A DNA stretch of 64,000 bases from Tupaia tana (GCA_026018925.1 JAKSZU010000018.1:1922001-1986000), one strand, 5' to 3'; positions 35,081 through 45,223 are shown, counted from the first letter of the stretch. Notes: generated by a model not told the origin, from the letters alone. Translations and numbers: made by a program.

Positions 35081-35153
35081 AAGGTCACACAGGCTGGCTG
35101 TGACCTTGATCGAAAACCTGGGTCCCTTGACCTCTGCACATAACCTCTGACCT
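35081..35153. promoter_or_regulatory. Cluster of nuclear-receptor half-sites
   Basis: Four AGGTCA-type half-sites: AGGTCA at 35082-35087 and TGACCT at 35101-35106, 35128-35133 and 35148-35153. The second reads TGACCTTGA, the reverse complement of the extended ERR/NR5A site TCAAGGTCA. They lie just past the orphan CpG island. Binding is not shown by sequence alone. Confidence 0.4.
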
Positions 35154-35207
35154 CCGGTCCTGTGCCCCGTCTGATTGCATGCCCCTCCAGACATTCCTAA
35201 AAGTAGA

Positions 35208-35320
35208 GTTGGGACCAGCAGGTGGCTGGTGGTTACGGTGCTGTGTCCCCACATGACCAACCATTCAGGTCCCAGACCTGGTGCTTAAAAATCACAACAA
35301 AGAAATAGGTAAATAAATGC
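35208..35320 (+). mobile_element. SINE head fragment (short-form like)
   Basis: Sense head GGGACCAGCAGGTGGCTGG then B-box-like ATTCAGGTCCC and GGTGCTTAAAAATCAC, ending A/T-rich after about 110 bp. Confidence 0.7.
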
Positions 35321-35387
35321 TTTTTTTTTTTTTTTTTGAAAGAAGTCGATTAATTATGATAAAAGCACTAAATAATACTATGCTGGT

Positions 35388-35622
35388 TTTTAAAAAATGT
35401 TTTTGCCATAGGGCACGTGCGCTCACCAGAGAGAGGGGAAGTGAGAAATCTCCCCAGGAAAGGTGGCCACACTGTAGTCCTTTCTCCTCCATTGTCCATT
35501 TGGGACTTTTGGCACAAGTCCATGCACCCACCATGATTTTCAAACTGCCAGGTCTGTGGCTTGAACCATAGTCTGCCATGTGGAACTCCAGAACCTTAAC
35601 TACCATGCCACCTGCTGGCTCC
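35388..35622 (-). mobile_element. SINE long form
   Basis: Reverse copy TTTTTGCCATAGGGCACGTG to GCCACCTGCTGGCTCC, with a deletion at the hairpin. Confidence 0.82.
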
Positions 35623-35652
35623 ACTATGCTGTCCTTAAGAAGCATCTTTAGG

Positions 35653-35914
35653 GGACCAGCAGTTGGCATAATGGCTATGTCGCTGGACTCCCATATAGTC
35701 GACCGCGGTTCAAGTCCTGGACCTGGTGGCTTAAACTCACACCAGGTGCATGTGCGTGTGTGCCCAAGATCCCAAGAGGAGAATGTAGGAGAAGGGATTG
35801 CGGTGTGACCATCCCTCCTAGGGGTTGATTTCTCCCTTTCTCTCTCTCTGTCTTTCTGGAGAATGCATGTGCCCTATAGCAAAAATCTCTCAAAAAAAAA
35901 AAAAAAAAAAAAAA
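35653..35914 (+). mobile_element. SINE long form
   Basis: Near-consensus copy with a long poly(A). The 13-bp duplication AAGCATCTTTAGG lies at 35640-35652 and 35915-35927. Confidence 0.92.
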
Positions 35915-35927
35915 AAGCATCTTTAGG

Positions 35928-36142
35928 CCAGCCTGTGGTGTGGTAGTTAAGGTGACGCGATCCCACGTGGCTGATTACATGGTTCGGCACTTGAGAAACA
36001 CAGCGGGCTCGCGGGCCCGTGTGCCAGAATCCTGAAAAGGAGGGAGAAAACGAGGAGAAGGGATTGTGGTGTGACCATTGCCCAAGGAAGGCATTTCTCT
36101 CTGTCTCTGTGCCTTCTAAACAAATCTTTAAAAAAAGAAAAG
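35928..36142 (+). mobile_element. Old SINE long form
   Basis: Sense copy CCAGCCTGTGGTGTGGTAGT to AAACAAATCTTTAAAAAAAG. It directly follows the duplication of the SINE before it. Confidence 0.7.
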
Positions 36143-36143
36143 C

Positions 36144-36432
36144 AGGACCAGCAGTTGGCATAATGGCTATGTCTCTGGACTCCCATGTAGTCGACCGTGG
36201 TTCGAGTCCCGGACCCAGTGGCTTAAACTCAAGCCAGGTGCATACGCGTGCGTGCCCAAGATCCCAAGAGGAGAGTGGAAGAGAAGGGATTGGGGCGTGG
36301 CCATCCCCCCGGGGGTGATTTCTCACTTCCTATCTCTCTGTTTCTCTGTCTCTCTGTCTCTCTCTCTCTCTCTGTCTTTATGGCGAGCACACGTACCCTA
36401 TAGCAAAAACCTCCTCAAAAAAAAAAAAAAAA
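36144..36432 (+). mobile_element. SINE long form
   Basis: Near-consensus sense copy. The tail poly(A) passes into a GA microsatellite. Confidence 0.9.
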
Positions 36433-36453
36433 GAGAGAGAGAGAGAGAGAGAG
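36433..36453 (+). repeat. GA microsatellite in SINE tail
   Basis: About ten GA units at the end of the SINE 36144-36432 tail. Confidence 0.9.
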
Positions 36454-36465
36454 TAAGAGAGATGC

Positions 36466-36697
36466 CAAGGACCGCAGACGGCATAGTGGTTATGATGCTG
36501 GACTCCCACGTAGTCAGCTGCTTAAAACTCACACTGGGCACATGTGCGTGCGTGCCCAAAATCCCGAGAGGAGACTGGAGAAGAAGGGATTGTGGCGTGG
36601 CCATCCCTCCAGGGGGTGATTTCTCTCTTTCTGTCTCTCTGTGTCTCCAGCGAGTACACATGCCCTATAGCAAAAATCTCTCTAAAGAAAAAAAAGA
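36466..36697 (+). mobile_element. SINE long form, B-box deleted
   Basis: Sense copy with head GGACCGCAGACGGCATAGTG. The B-box region is deleted: CGTAGTCAG runs straight into CTGCTTAAAACTCAC. An internal-promoter-dead copy. Confidence 0.85.
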
Positions 36698-36934
36698 AAT
36701 ATCATGTCTACTGTTAAGAAAAACAAACATGATATACAGATGTAAACTATACTCATGGCTAGCTCCCAGGGACCCAGACGTACACTGCCGCGGAGACAAG
36801 GCGGGGGGCACCTTCGGAAAGGCAAGCTTACACTGCTCCAGGTCGTGGGGTATGCGTGCTTAGGTTTTCTTTATATTTTTTCTGTTTCAACTTCTGATTT
36901 TATTATTTTTCTTACAGGGTATTTTGTTTGTTTT

Positions 36935-37152
36935 AGAGAGAGATATTTGCTGTAGGGCACATGCACTCACCCGAGAAACAGACAGGAAGTGAGAAATCAC
37001 CCCCAGGGTCCCTTCTCCATTCTCCTCCCAGCGTCTTGGGCACGCACACACAGGCGCCCGGCCTGAGGTTTAAGCCACTGCATCAGGGACTTGACCCACT
37101 GTCGACTACATGGGAGCCCAGCGGCATAACCATTATGCTATCTGCTAGTCCT
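36935..37152 (-). mobile_element. SINE long form, left member of a pair
   Basis: Reverse copy directly abutting the next SINE. The body is slightly deleted. The pair together, not each copy, is bracketed by CAACTTCTGATTTT at 36888-36901 and 37409-37422. Confidence 0.85.
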
Positions 37153-37408
37153 TTTTTATAGAGATCTTTGCTATAGGAAACATTCCCTTGCCAGAGAGAC
37201 AGAGACAAACAGAAAGCGAGAAATTGCCCTCCAGGAGGGATGGCCACACAGCAGTCCGTTTCCTCCATTCTCCTTTCGAGGTTTTGGGCACGCATGCACA
37301 TGCGTCTGGCATGCGTTTCCGGTGTGAGAAGCCTCCAGATCTGGGACTCAAACCACAGACGACTATGTAGGAGTCCAGAGACATAACCATTTCACCACCT
37401 GCTGGTCC
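37153..37408 (-). mobile_element. SINE long form, right member of a pair
   Basis: Reverse copy starting with a short T-run right after the neighbour's head and ending at the right copy of the 14-bp duplication. Confidence 0.85.
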
Positions 37409-37554
37409 CAACTTCTGATTTTGTAATTCAACAACCAAAATCACAATACCACTTCTCACGTCCTCCTCGCGTCCTGTCCGCGTGTCGGTGTACATGTGCT
37501 GGGCACGCTAGTGACGACCCTCGAGCCCAGAACTGCTCCCCGGGGTAGGAGCGC

Positions 37555-37690
37555 TGGCTGTCGCTATTTTGCACATGTGAGGTTTGAGGCCCAGATTTCC
37601 CAAGACCACATGGCTATTGAGTAGCGAAGCTGAGATCTAAACCCTGGTCATTCTGACTCGAGACCAGAGGCCCTTAACCGTTATCGTACA
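37555..37690 (-). mobile_element. MIR SINE remnant
   Basis: Reversed MIR spanning core and tRNA head: GTGAGGTTTGAGGCCCAGAT, CCAAGACCACATGGCTATTG, GCTGAGATCTAAACCCTGG and CCCTTAACCGTTATC. Confidence 0.7.
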
Positions 37691-37737
37691 GACACGAACC
37701 TCACCGACAGGCTAAGGCCATCAACGAATTTCCTTAG

Positions 37738-38030
37738 GGGGACAAGCAGTTAGCGTAATGGCTATGTTGCTGGACTCCCATGTAGTCGACCGCGGTTCGC
37801 ATCCCGGACCTGGTGGCTTAAACTCACACCAGGCGCATGTGCGTGTGTGCCCAAGATCTCGAGAGGAGAATGGAGGAGAAGGGATTGTGGGATGGCCATC
37901 CCCCCGGGGGGTGATTTCTCGCTTTCTGTCTCTCTGTCTCTGTCTGCCTGGCGAGCGCACATGCCCTGTGGCAAAACAAAACAAAACAAAACAAAACACC
38001 TCTCAAAAAAAAAAAAAAAAAAAAAAAAAA
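37738..38030 (+). mobile_element. tRNA-headed SINE, long form (reference copy)
   Basis: This best-preserved copy defines the family. The head GGGACAAGCAGTTAGCGTAA holds an A-box-like TAGCGTAATGG, and a B-box GGTTCGCATCC lies about 40 bp on, as in RNA polymerase III promoters. The body is unrelated to tRNA: a GTGTGCCCAAGATC block, GAGGAGAATGGAGGAGAAGG, a C6/G6 hairpin around CATCCCCCCGGGGGGTG, a CT-rich tract and a GCGCACATGCCCTGTGGC end. The tail is a CAAAA repeat, CCTCTC and a long poly(A). It is flanked by GAATTTCCTTAG at 37726-37737 and 38031-38042, a perfect 12-bp target-site duplication, so it is an L1-type insertion. Confidence 0.9.
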
Positions 38031-38189
38031 GAATTTCCTTAGAAGATGTGAGAGGGTTTCCGAGGGGGATGGCACTTCTTGGCTGCCCAGGGACCTGAGG
38101 TGGTAACCATGGAAAGGTACCACCTGGGGCTCCCTGGCAGCACAGCGCAGGCCCAGACCTACTGCCTGCTGGTCAGAGAAGCTGACTGT

Positions 38190-38310
38190 GGTTCTGGTTC
38201 GGAAACACGCCAGGCACGTGACTACACCCCACTGAGGGGCGCTCCTCCCCTTGCTCCGGGGAGCGCATGTGTCCACTGGCAAAAAACATCCAAAACCCTC
38301 AGCTCTGGAG
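38190..38310 (+). mobile_element. Possible old SINE fragment
   Basis: Weak sense remnant: GGTTCGGAAACACGCCAGGC, ACCCCACTGAGGGGCG and GGGAGCGCATGTGTCC. Confidence 0.35.
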
Positions 38311-39149
38311 TCAAGGACCTCTGCACCTCTGGCCCGGGCTGTGTTTTCAATGTAAAGTGACCGCGAGGGGCAGGGGGTGCCAGTGGGAGCCCCGGGCATA
38401 AGCCTGGCTCACTGCTCCAGCCTCTCTGGAAGGCCAGCGCTGCTGGCTAAGGCAGGACAGAGGAGGTGGAGATCCCCACCACCGTGCTTCGGCAAGGCCC
38501 CCGCACCCTGTTTTGTGGTTTGTTCTTGTTTTGCTGAAAGGAGCTCTTCAGGCTTCCTCAGAGAGAAGCATTCCTGACATGGTGTCTTCTTCCTGGCCAG
38601 CCGAGGGGCCAGCTGGAAGCCCTCCAAGCACGGGGCGAGCATGTTCGTTTTCTGGAGCTCAGCTGAGAATCTCTTCTCTAGGAGACCCAAGGAACCACTG
38701 CAAATAAACACAAGAGCTGCCATGGAGCTGGTAGCTGGGGCTCAGGGCGGGGGCGCAGCCCGGGAGGGCATCCCAGCCGAGGATGACTGGTCCTCGGCAC
38801 CACTGCCAACCGCCGTCCCGAGGCCAGGCTCTGCCCCTCCTCACCAGCAGCCAGCACAGCGTGGGGCTGACCCCACCCTGCGGGCCATAGGTGTGAGCTG
38901 ACCAGCCCCAGGCTGCAAGCTGACCTCTTGCAGGTCACTGGGTCTGGGCCTCTGAGGGGTCTGGTGAAAACTACAGACTTTGCTATAAAAATAATAGTAA
39001 CATAAATAAAAAGCCGTTGGCATTTCCACGCAAAGCACTGTATATCAACGTGGATAAAGGTGACCTCAGTAACGCCCTCCACCATGTTCACGCCCACCCT
39101 CCAGCACTAGGAGCTGGGCTCTGCTGGAGGAGGAGGGGCCCAGAAGCAT

Positions 39150-39255
39150 GTCTTCTGTGCGTCTGTGCGTCCTCGTGTCCCCACGGCCAGAGGGCCAGAG
39201 TGCCAGAGTGCTGCGTGTGTGCGTCATGTCCCCACGGCCAGAGTGTTGCGTCTGG
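39150..39255 (+). repeat. Short imperfect minisatellite
   Basis: GTGTCCCCACGGCCAGAG-type units and TCTGTGCG/GCCAGAGTG sub-repeats occur two to three times. Confidence 0.6.
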
Positions 39256-39546
39256 AGCTCCCTCCTCCTCTGCTACCGGAAGCTCTAGTGGTACCTTCGC
39301 TCCCCCTTCACTGCTGAGCAGTCGGAAGCCGTGACACCAGGGGCTGTAAAGTTTGTGAAAACCCAGATCTCGCCCACCCCTTCTCTATAGGGTGGTGGCG
39401 CGTCCGATTACAACCTCCAAAGCCCGTCCGCTGTTGGCCGCCGTCTGCCCCGTACCTCTCCGTCGCTCAGAACTACGCACTGCTGTTCGATTTGGGTTTG
39501 GGGACAGTGAGTAACATGGCTTCTTTAAGGCAACAGTCTCCAAAGC

Positions 39547-39815
39547 CTTTTTTTTTTTAAAGAGAGATTTTTGCTACAGGGCACGCACACTCACCAGAGG
39601 GAGAGGGACAGGAAGCCAGAAATCACCCTCCCTGGGGGGATAGCCACATCACAATCCCTTCTCCTCCATTCTCTTCTTGGAATTTTTGGGCACACTCACA
39701 TACACACACACACACACACCTGGCTTGAATTTCAAGCCAACTGGTCTGGGACTGAACCACAGTCAGCCATGTGGGAGTCTAGCACCCTAACCATTATACC
39801 ATCTGCTGGTCCCTT
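39547..39815 (-). mobile_element. SINE long form
   Basis: Reverse copy: T-run on the left, CTGCTGGTCCC head on the right. AGTCTCCAAAGC at 39535-39546 and 39816-39827 is its 12-bp duplication. It holds an internal CA run. Confidence 0.9.
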
Positions 39816-39880
39816 AGTCTCCAAAGCTTTTTGACCACAGATCCTGTCAGGCAAAAATCTTCCAGCATAGCACAATACAC

Positions 39881-40005
39881 AGGGGTCTTCAGAAAGTTCA
39901 TGGAAAATGCATATTATTAAAAAAAGTATGCATTTAAAATTTTTTGCACCAAAATAAACTTGTACTTTAATTCTATTTTTTTCTGTGAGCTTTCTAAAAT
40001 CCCCT
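39881..40005. mobile_element. Small inverted-repeat DNA element, copy B
   Basis: A 125-bp element starting AGGGGTCTTCAGAAAGTTC and ending TGAGCTTTCTAAAATCCCCT, inverted repeats with a few mismatches. The interior shares ATGCATATTATTAAAAAA and GCACCAAAATAAACTTGTAC with copy A. Confidence 0.65.
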
Positions 40006-40134
40006 CAAACATGCGCATTTTAAAATTTATAAATTAAACATACGTATCACTGTTCTCACATTTTATGCACTATCAGAAAGCTCCTATCGAAAAGGAAATG
40101 TTAAAATGTTGATTAAAATATTTAACTAATTGTA

Positions 40135-40380
40135 TTTTTTTCTTATTATTATTTTTCATTGCCGGAGGGTGCATGCACTTGCCAGAGCGAGCCAGGGAGA
40201 GAGGAAGCGGGAGAAGCAGCGCTAACGAGCGTGGCCCTGCCACAGCCCTCCCCTCTCTGCCCACCCTGCGGGGCCCTGGGGTGCACACACGCTTGGCGTG
40301 TTTTCCATGCCGCCGAGGCAGGGTCTCAGCCTCAGCCATGTGAGAGCCAGTTCCTTAACCACCAGGCCGTGGGCCAACCC
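40135..40380 (-). mobile_element. Old SINE long form
   Basis: Diverged reverse copy with GGGTGCATGCACTTGCCAGA and CACAGCCCTCCCCTCTCTG, and head ACCACCAGGCCGTGGGCC. Confidence 0.6.
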
Positions 40381-40396
40381 AACACAATATTCTTTT

Positions 40397-40642
40397 TATT
40401 TTATTTATTTATTTTTCTTTTGCAATAGGGTATGTGTGCTTGAGAGAAAGAGAGAGAGAAAGCGAGAAAGCACACCCCTGGGGGACGGCCACGCTGCAAT
40501 CCGGTCGCCATTCTCCTCCTGGGACTTTGGGCACGGACACGTGCTCCCACCGTGGTTTCCAGGCTCCTGGGTTCGGGACTCAGACTGCACAGTCAGCCGT
40601 GTGAGGCCCACCTCCTTAACCGCCGCGCCACCGGCTGGCCCC
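40397..40642 (-). mobile_element. SINE long form
   Basis: Diverged reverse copy ending GGCTGGCCCC. The duplication ATATTCTTTT lies at 40387-40396 and 40643-40652. Confidence 0.8.
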
Positions 40643-40652
40643 ATATTCTTTT

Positions 40653-41466
40653 CAACGTTTGGCTCGTTGCGATGGTTCCCATGATATCTCAAGGGGAGGA
40701 TTTCTGTCGACAACAATGGGTGTTCTAACCTGAACTTCAGATAGACTTCCTGACCCTTCAGCGTTCCGGTCACTCGCTTGGCATGACCATCCCACCCTTG
40801 CCTTGGGTGTGGCCGACAGACCTCGGGCGTGACGGAGACAGCAGGCCCGGCTGTTTTCTTGCTCCTCGTGCTTGGCCGACAGTGCTTTCTTCATTCCGTA
40901 GCATCTTTGCAGGGATCTTCTTAAGGCATACATCAGCTCTGGTGAGGAGTAGACCAGACAGGGCCTAATCCGCAGAGCCATTTCACTAAGTCCACGCCTA
41001 GCCACGTGTCTACACGGTAAGAGCTAACACGCCAGCCGGTGCGACTCCGTGCTGAGACTCCTGCTCTCCCTGCAGGGTCCCACTGGCAGGAAGCAGTGAC
41101 CATCCACAACGTGCCCAAGCCCAAGGGCGGTACTCTCCTCCTCCGCCACCTCGGGTCCCCTTTACCCTCTCTGGTCCTCCAGTACCTGCTCGACCAATGC
41201 TCTACGTGAAATTCTCTCTGCTAACGCAACCGGGCGGTTCTGTTTTCCCAACAAGATGTCTGCTATCTCTTCCTGGCCCTCGGTAGGTCGGCTCACACCC
41301 CCAGAGTGCGATCCCTGCTCGGGAACGTCAGACGTGTCGGACATTAATCCAAATGTAATCATCTCCCTCCAGACTCGCTTTATACCCACTGAAAGCAAAG
41401 GCTGAATAACGGCTCCCAGAAGGTGCCACGTGGCTGTTACCTTCCGGGGTAAAAGAGGCTGAGGTT
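40653..41466. other. Gene-free sequence
   Basis: Unique; nothing recognised. Confidence 0.5.
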
Positions 41467-41740
41467 GGGACCAGCGTTAGCGTAATGGCTATGTCACTGG
41501 ACTCCCACGTAGTCGACCGCTGTTCGCGTCCCGGACCCGGTGGCTTAAAACTCATGCCAGGCGCGTGTGCGTGTGTGCCCAAGATCCCAAGAGGAGAATG
41601 GAGGAGAGGGATTGCAGCGTGACCATCCCCCCTGGGGGGTGATTTCTCGCTTTCTGTCTCTATGTCTCTGTCTGTCTGGCGGGCACACGTGCCCTATAGT
41701 GAAAACCTCTCAAAAAAAAAAAAAAAAAAAAAAAAAAAGA
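41467..41740 (+). mobile_element. SINE long form
   Basis: Near-consensus sense copy GGGACCAGCGTTAGCGTAAT with poly(A) of more than 25. Confidence 0.92.
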
Positions 41741-41825
41741 AAAAGAAACAAGTCTTCAGACGGGAGGAGAGCCTGGGCTACCAGGTGGGCCCTCCAAATC
41801 ACAGGAGGTCTTAAAAGGACCCAGG

Positions 41826-42096
41826 GGGACCAGCAGTTGGCGTTATGGCTATGTCGCTGGACACCCATGTAGTCGACTGCAGTTCAAGTCCTAGACCCGG
41901 TGGTTTAAACTCATGCCAGGCGCATGTGCGTGCATGCCCAAGATCCTGAGAGGAGAATGTTGGAGAAAGGATTGCATTGTGGCCATCCCCCTGGGGGGTG
42001 ATTTCTCTCTGTCTCTCTCTGTCTTACTGGCGAGCGCACATGCCCTATAGCAAAAACCTTTCCAGAAGTAAATTTAATTTCTTAAAAAAAAAAAAA
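41826..42096 (+). mobile_element. SINE long form
   Basis: Sense copy GGGGGACCAGCAGTTGGCG with a complete body. The tail is CTTTCCAGAAGTAAATTTAA then poly(A). Confidence 0.9.
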
Positions 42097-42149
42097 AGAG
42101 AGAGGGACTCAGGTCCACTTCTGTGCTCATACCAGACCGCAAAGCTGGA

Positions 42150-42330
42150 GACCCCTTGCCTATGGTGGTTCGAGTCCCTGGCCTGGTCAGCTGGAGAGCC
42201 CAACGAGCTCGTGGCACCCAGGACCCGCTGTCTGGCCAGAGTGGCCGAACGGCATGGAGGGGCTTCTCTGTCTCCCTCGCTTGTGCATGCACACACACTC
42301 TAGCACAAATTAAAGAGAAAGAAAGAGGGA
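42150..42330 (+). mobile_element. Possible old SINE fragment
   Basis: Weak sense remnant: ATGGTGGTTCGAGTCCCTGG (B-box) then diverged sequence ending ACACTCTAGCACAAATTAAA. Confidence 0.4.
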
Positions 42331-42929
42331 GACAAGGAGAGGGGGAGAAGGAGATAGAATGGAGAAGCAGGGTTGGATGAAGGACTTGCAGAGTGGAAGG
42401 CAGGGCCGCAGGCCAAGGAATGCCGGCCACTCCCAGAAGCTGGAAGAGGCAAGGAAACGGGGTCTCCCTGGGCTCTCCGGGAGGGGTTGGCCCTATGACA
42501 GCTTGGTTTCAGACTCCCGGACTCCATTTCCCACTTCTGACCTGCAGGTCTGTAGGAGGGCACATGTGTTCTTTTAAGCAACTAAGTTTGTGGCCATTTG
42601 TTTTAGTAGCAACAAGAAAGCCACGTGCCCACCCGAAAGAGAACAAATCCCTCACACTCTTCTCCCCTGTTCCCTGTGCAAAGCGAGGGAGTGCACAAGA
42701 ATTTAAGCTTTTGCTTTAGAGTGTGCCGGGATGCCAGGGGCTGCAGGAGACCCAATTCACTTCATGCCAGGCCTGTGCAGGCGGCACCCCGAGTTCTGTG
42801 AGACTGCGAGACTCTGTTCCCAGCAGGGCCTGACTCACTGCATCTCACTGTCCCTTGTCCAGACGAGGTAAGTGCCTACTGCCCTGGCACCAACAGTGCG
42901 TCAGGTGCAGACACACGGTCCGCGAGCCA

Positions 42930-43025
42930 CAGCAGTGCTGTCCGGAAGTCCCTGTACGGGGACGAGAACGCTGACGCCACACAGCTAGGAAGCTCCGCAG
43001 CCAGGCCCCCGAAGCCCTGGCCTTG
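42930..43025 (-). mobile_element. Possible MIR remnant
   Basis: Weak reversed MIR signal: GACGAGAACGCTGACGCCAC then ACAGCTAGGAAGCTCCG and CAGCCAGGCC. Too diverged for a firm call. Confidence 0.3.
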
Positions 43026-43426
43026 TCCAGCTCACCCTCACTGACAGTCACTAACGGTAACAAACCGGACAGGATGAAGGACGTCCCGGCACAATCTGCT
43101 CAGCACCGGGCAGGGTAGGGCGGGGCGGATTCCATGCCAGGGACAATACGGGGCAGGTGCCAAGCGGATGAGGAGGAGACGCGGCTGACCCTGTGACCCA
43201 CCCTCGGTACCCGTGGCCGAGGGCCAGCCTGCTGGCTAGCAGGACCCAGGCACCTGCAGCCTGTTTGCAGGCAGGCTTCCTGGTGATGCAAGACAGCGTG
43301 CAGGCTCGAAAACCCTCTCCCGGCTCCCTGGTGCCCTGCTCACCCCTGAAGTGGCGGGAAGGCTGCATGGCCAACGGCGGCGACTAGCCCAGCAGACCTG
43401 GCCTGGAGAGGACAGTGACGGAGCCC

Positions 43427-43575
43427 GTGACCAGCTGGGGCACAGGGAGTACCCGCCCAGCTGTGCAAGTTACTGAGCACCCACGTGACCAGCTGGGGCC
43501 CAGGGAGTACCCGCCCAGGTGGGGCACAGGGAGTACCCGCCCAGCTGTGCAAGTTACTGAGCACCCACGTGACCA
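43427..43575 (+). repeat. 58-bp tandem repeat with 26-bp partial copy
   Basis: Copies begin GTGACCAGCTGGGG at 43427 and 43485. The second carries an extra internal repeat of GTGGGGCACAGGGAGTACCC. A third start GTGACCAGG occurs at 43569. Confidence 0.85.
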
Positions 43576-44001
43576 GGCGTCAACGCAAACGGAGAATGAC
43601 GGCCACAGGACGACGGGGGCAGAAGAGCAGCAACCCGTCACGGCGTCAGCCCTGCCCTCTCGGACCTGCACAGAACAGTGGGGGGTCTAGCGTGAAGGGA
43701 TTAGGGGTTCAACCAGCTTCTCTGGGCTCACCCACTGGGCTGCGCGGAACGGGCGACCCAGGCGGGGCTCTGCTGGGGGGTTCTGCTGCACGTCTCTCCT
43801 GCCCCTTCAGGACCGGTGGGCTAGCCCGGGCCGGTTCGCTCAGCGACAGAGATACAACCCCAACCGACAGGCCTGCCGCCAGCCCCGCCCACCTCCTGTC
43901 TCCTTGGGAGCTCCGGATGGCCAACGATACAGTGTCTACAGTGTCGGCAACAGAACTACAAGAAATGTACTAGAGGGTTTGTTGGATTTAACAAAAGTCC
44001 A

Positions 44002-44265
44002 GGGGCCAGCAGATGGCGTAGTGGTTACATCAGCGGACTCCCACACGGCTGCCCCCCCTTGACCAGGGGGCTCGAAACTCACCCCAGGCACATGTGCGTG
44101 CCTGGCCAAGATCCCAGGAGGAGAATGGAGGAGAGAGGATTACAGAGCAGCCATCCCTCACCCCGGGGGTGTGATTTCTCATTCTCCCTCTCACTGCCTC
44201 TGTCTCCCTCTCTCTTCAGTGACTACATGCGCCCTAAGGCAAAAAAAAAAAAAACAAAAAAAAAC
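44002..44265 (+). mobile_element. SINE long form
   Basis: Sense copy GGGGCCAGCAGATGGCGTAG; the B-box region is altered to a C-run. Ends CGCCCTAAGGC then poly(A). Confidence 0.85.
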
Positions 44266-44483
44266 CCGGGTCAGGTGGCGGTGGGCGCTGGGTCATGTGG
44301 AAAAGGCCCTGGTTTCCTGTCTTGGAGCCTCCCCAAGCACACTGGGCAGGTGTGATCTGGACGGCTGATACCGGGGGGGGGTCGTGGCATGAAGACCCTG
44401 TTGGAGGAGCCAGCCTCTTCCTCTCTCTCTCAGAATACATAAAATTATCTTTATTATTTATGACTATTTCTAAACGCCAAGTT

Positions 44484-44715
44484 CTTTTTTTCTACTTCAA
44501 ATGTATTGACAGAGGGCCTGTGCGCTCACCAGAGAGTGGAAAATGCACCCCAGTGGAGGGTGGTCACACCGCCAGCTACCAGGACTTGGACACACAGGCA
44601 CACGCACCCGGCGTGCTTTTTCAAGCCTCTGGAGCTGGGATTTGAACTGAAGTCAGCAACGAGGACCCAGCTCTCTGCACACAGAGCTTAGCCACTGTGC
44701 CGTGGCGCCGACCCA
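44484..44715 (-). mobile_element. Old SINE long form
   Basis: Reverse copy: GGCCTGTGCGCTCACCAGAG, CACACGCACCCGGCGTGC and GGGATTTGAACTGAAGTC, ending GTGGCGCCGACCC. Confidence 0.7.
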
Positions 44716-44963
44716 GTAAAAATGAACTTTAAAAATGCTTTATCCCCTCCTCCCTGTCCTGCACTGACTGTAGAATGTGAAACTCGGAGCCATGGCAGCT
44801 ATGTTGCCACCGTACGGTAAGCCCAGGAGGACGGTGGGCATAACCACATATTACTGGAACAGCACTGGCAACTTCCCACGTCTGTCTCCCTCATCTGAGG
44901 AAAACAGATTGCTACGTGTTTTACGTGTTTATGTCAGTGTTGTTTGTAGCCAAAGCCATTTCT

Positions 44964-45223
44964 TTTTTTTTTTTTTTGGAGAGGTTTTCACTATAGGGCG
45001 TGTGCGCTCGCCAGACAGACAGAGACAGAGAGACAGAAAGCGAAAAATCACCCCCCAAGGGCGATGGCCACGCTGCAACCCCTTCTCTGTTCTCCTCTCA
45101 GGATCTTGGGCATGCACGCACCCACACCCGGCGTGAGTTTTAAGCCACCGGGTCTGGGACGCAAACCACGGTCGACTACGTGGTAGTCCAGCGACATAGC
45201 CATTACGCTAACTGCTGGTTCCC
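44964..45223 (-). mobile_element. SINE long form
   Basis: Reverse near-consensus copy. The 16-bp duplication AGCCAAAGCCATTTCT / AGCCAAAGACATTTCT (one mismatch) lies at 44948-44963 and 45224-45239. Confidence 0.92.

Larger units (their letters stand above)
33741..35207. other. GC-rich sequence around orphan CpG island
   Basis: Proline-coding GC-rich DNA, then the CpG island and the half-site cluster. The 1.28-kb open + frame here lacks protein-like composition. Confidence 0.55.
38043..39534. other. Gene-free sequence
   Basis: One weak SINE fragment and a minisatellite; otherwise unique. Confidence 0.5.
42331..44001. other. Gene-free sequence
   Basis: GA-rich start (42310-42360), a weak MIR and the 58-bp tandem repeat; otherwise unique. 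Confidence 0.5.

Noticed and set aside
35653-35730. SINE heads as functional tRNA genes
   Set aside because: They keep A- and B-boxes, but the acceptor and anticodon stems do not pair as in a real tRNA and a long non-tRNA body follows.
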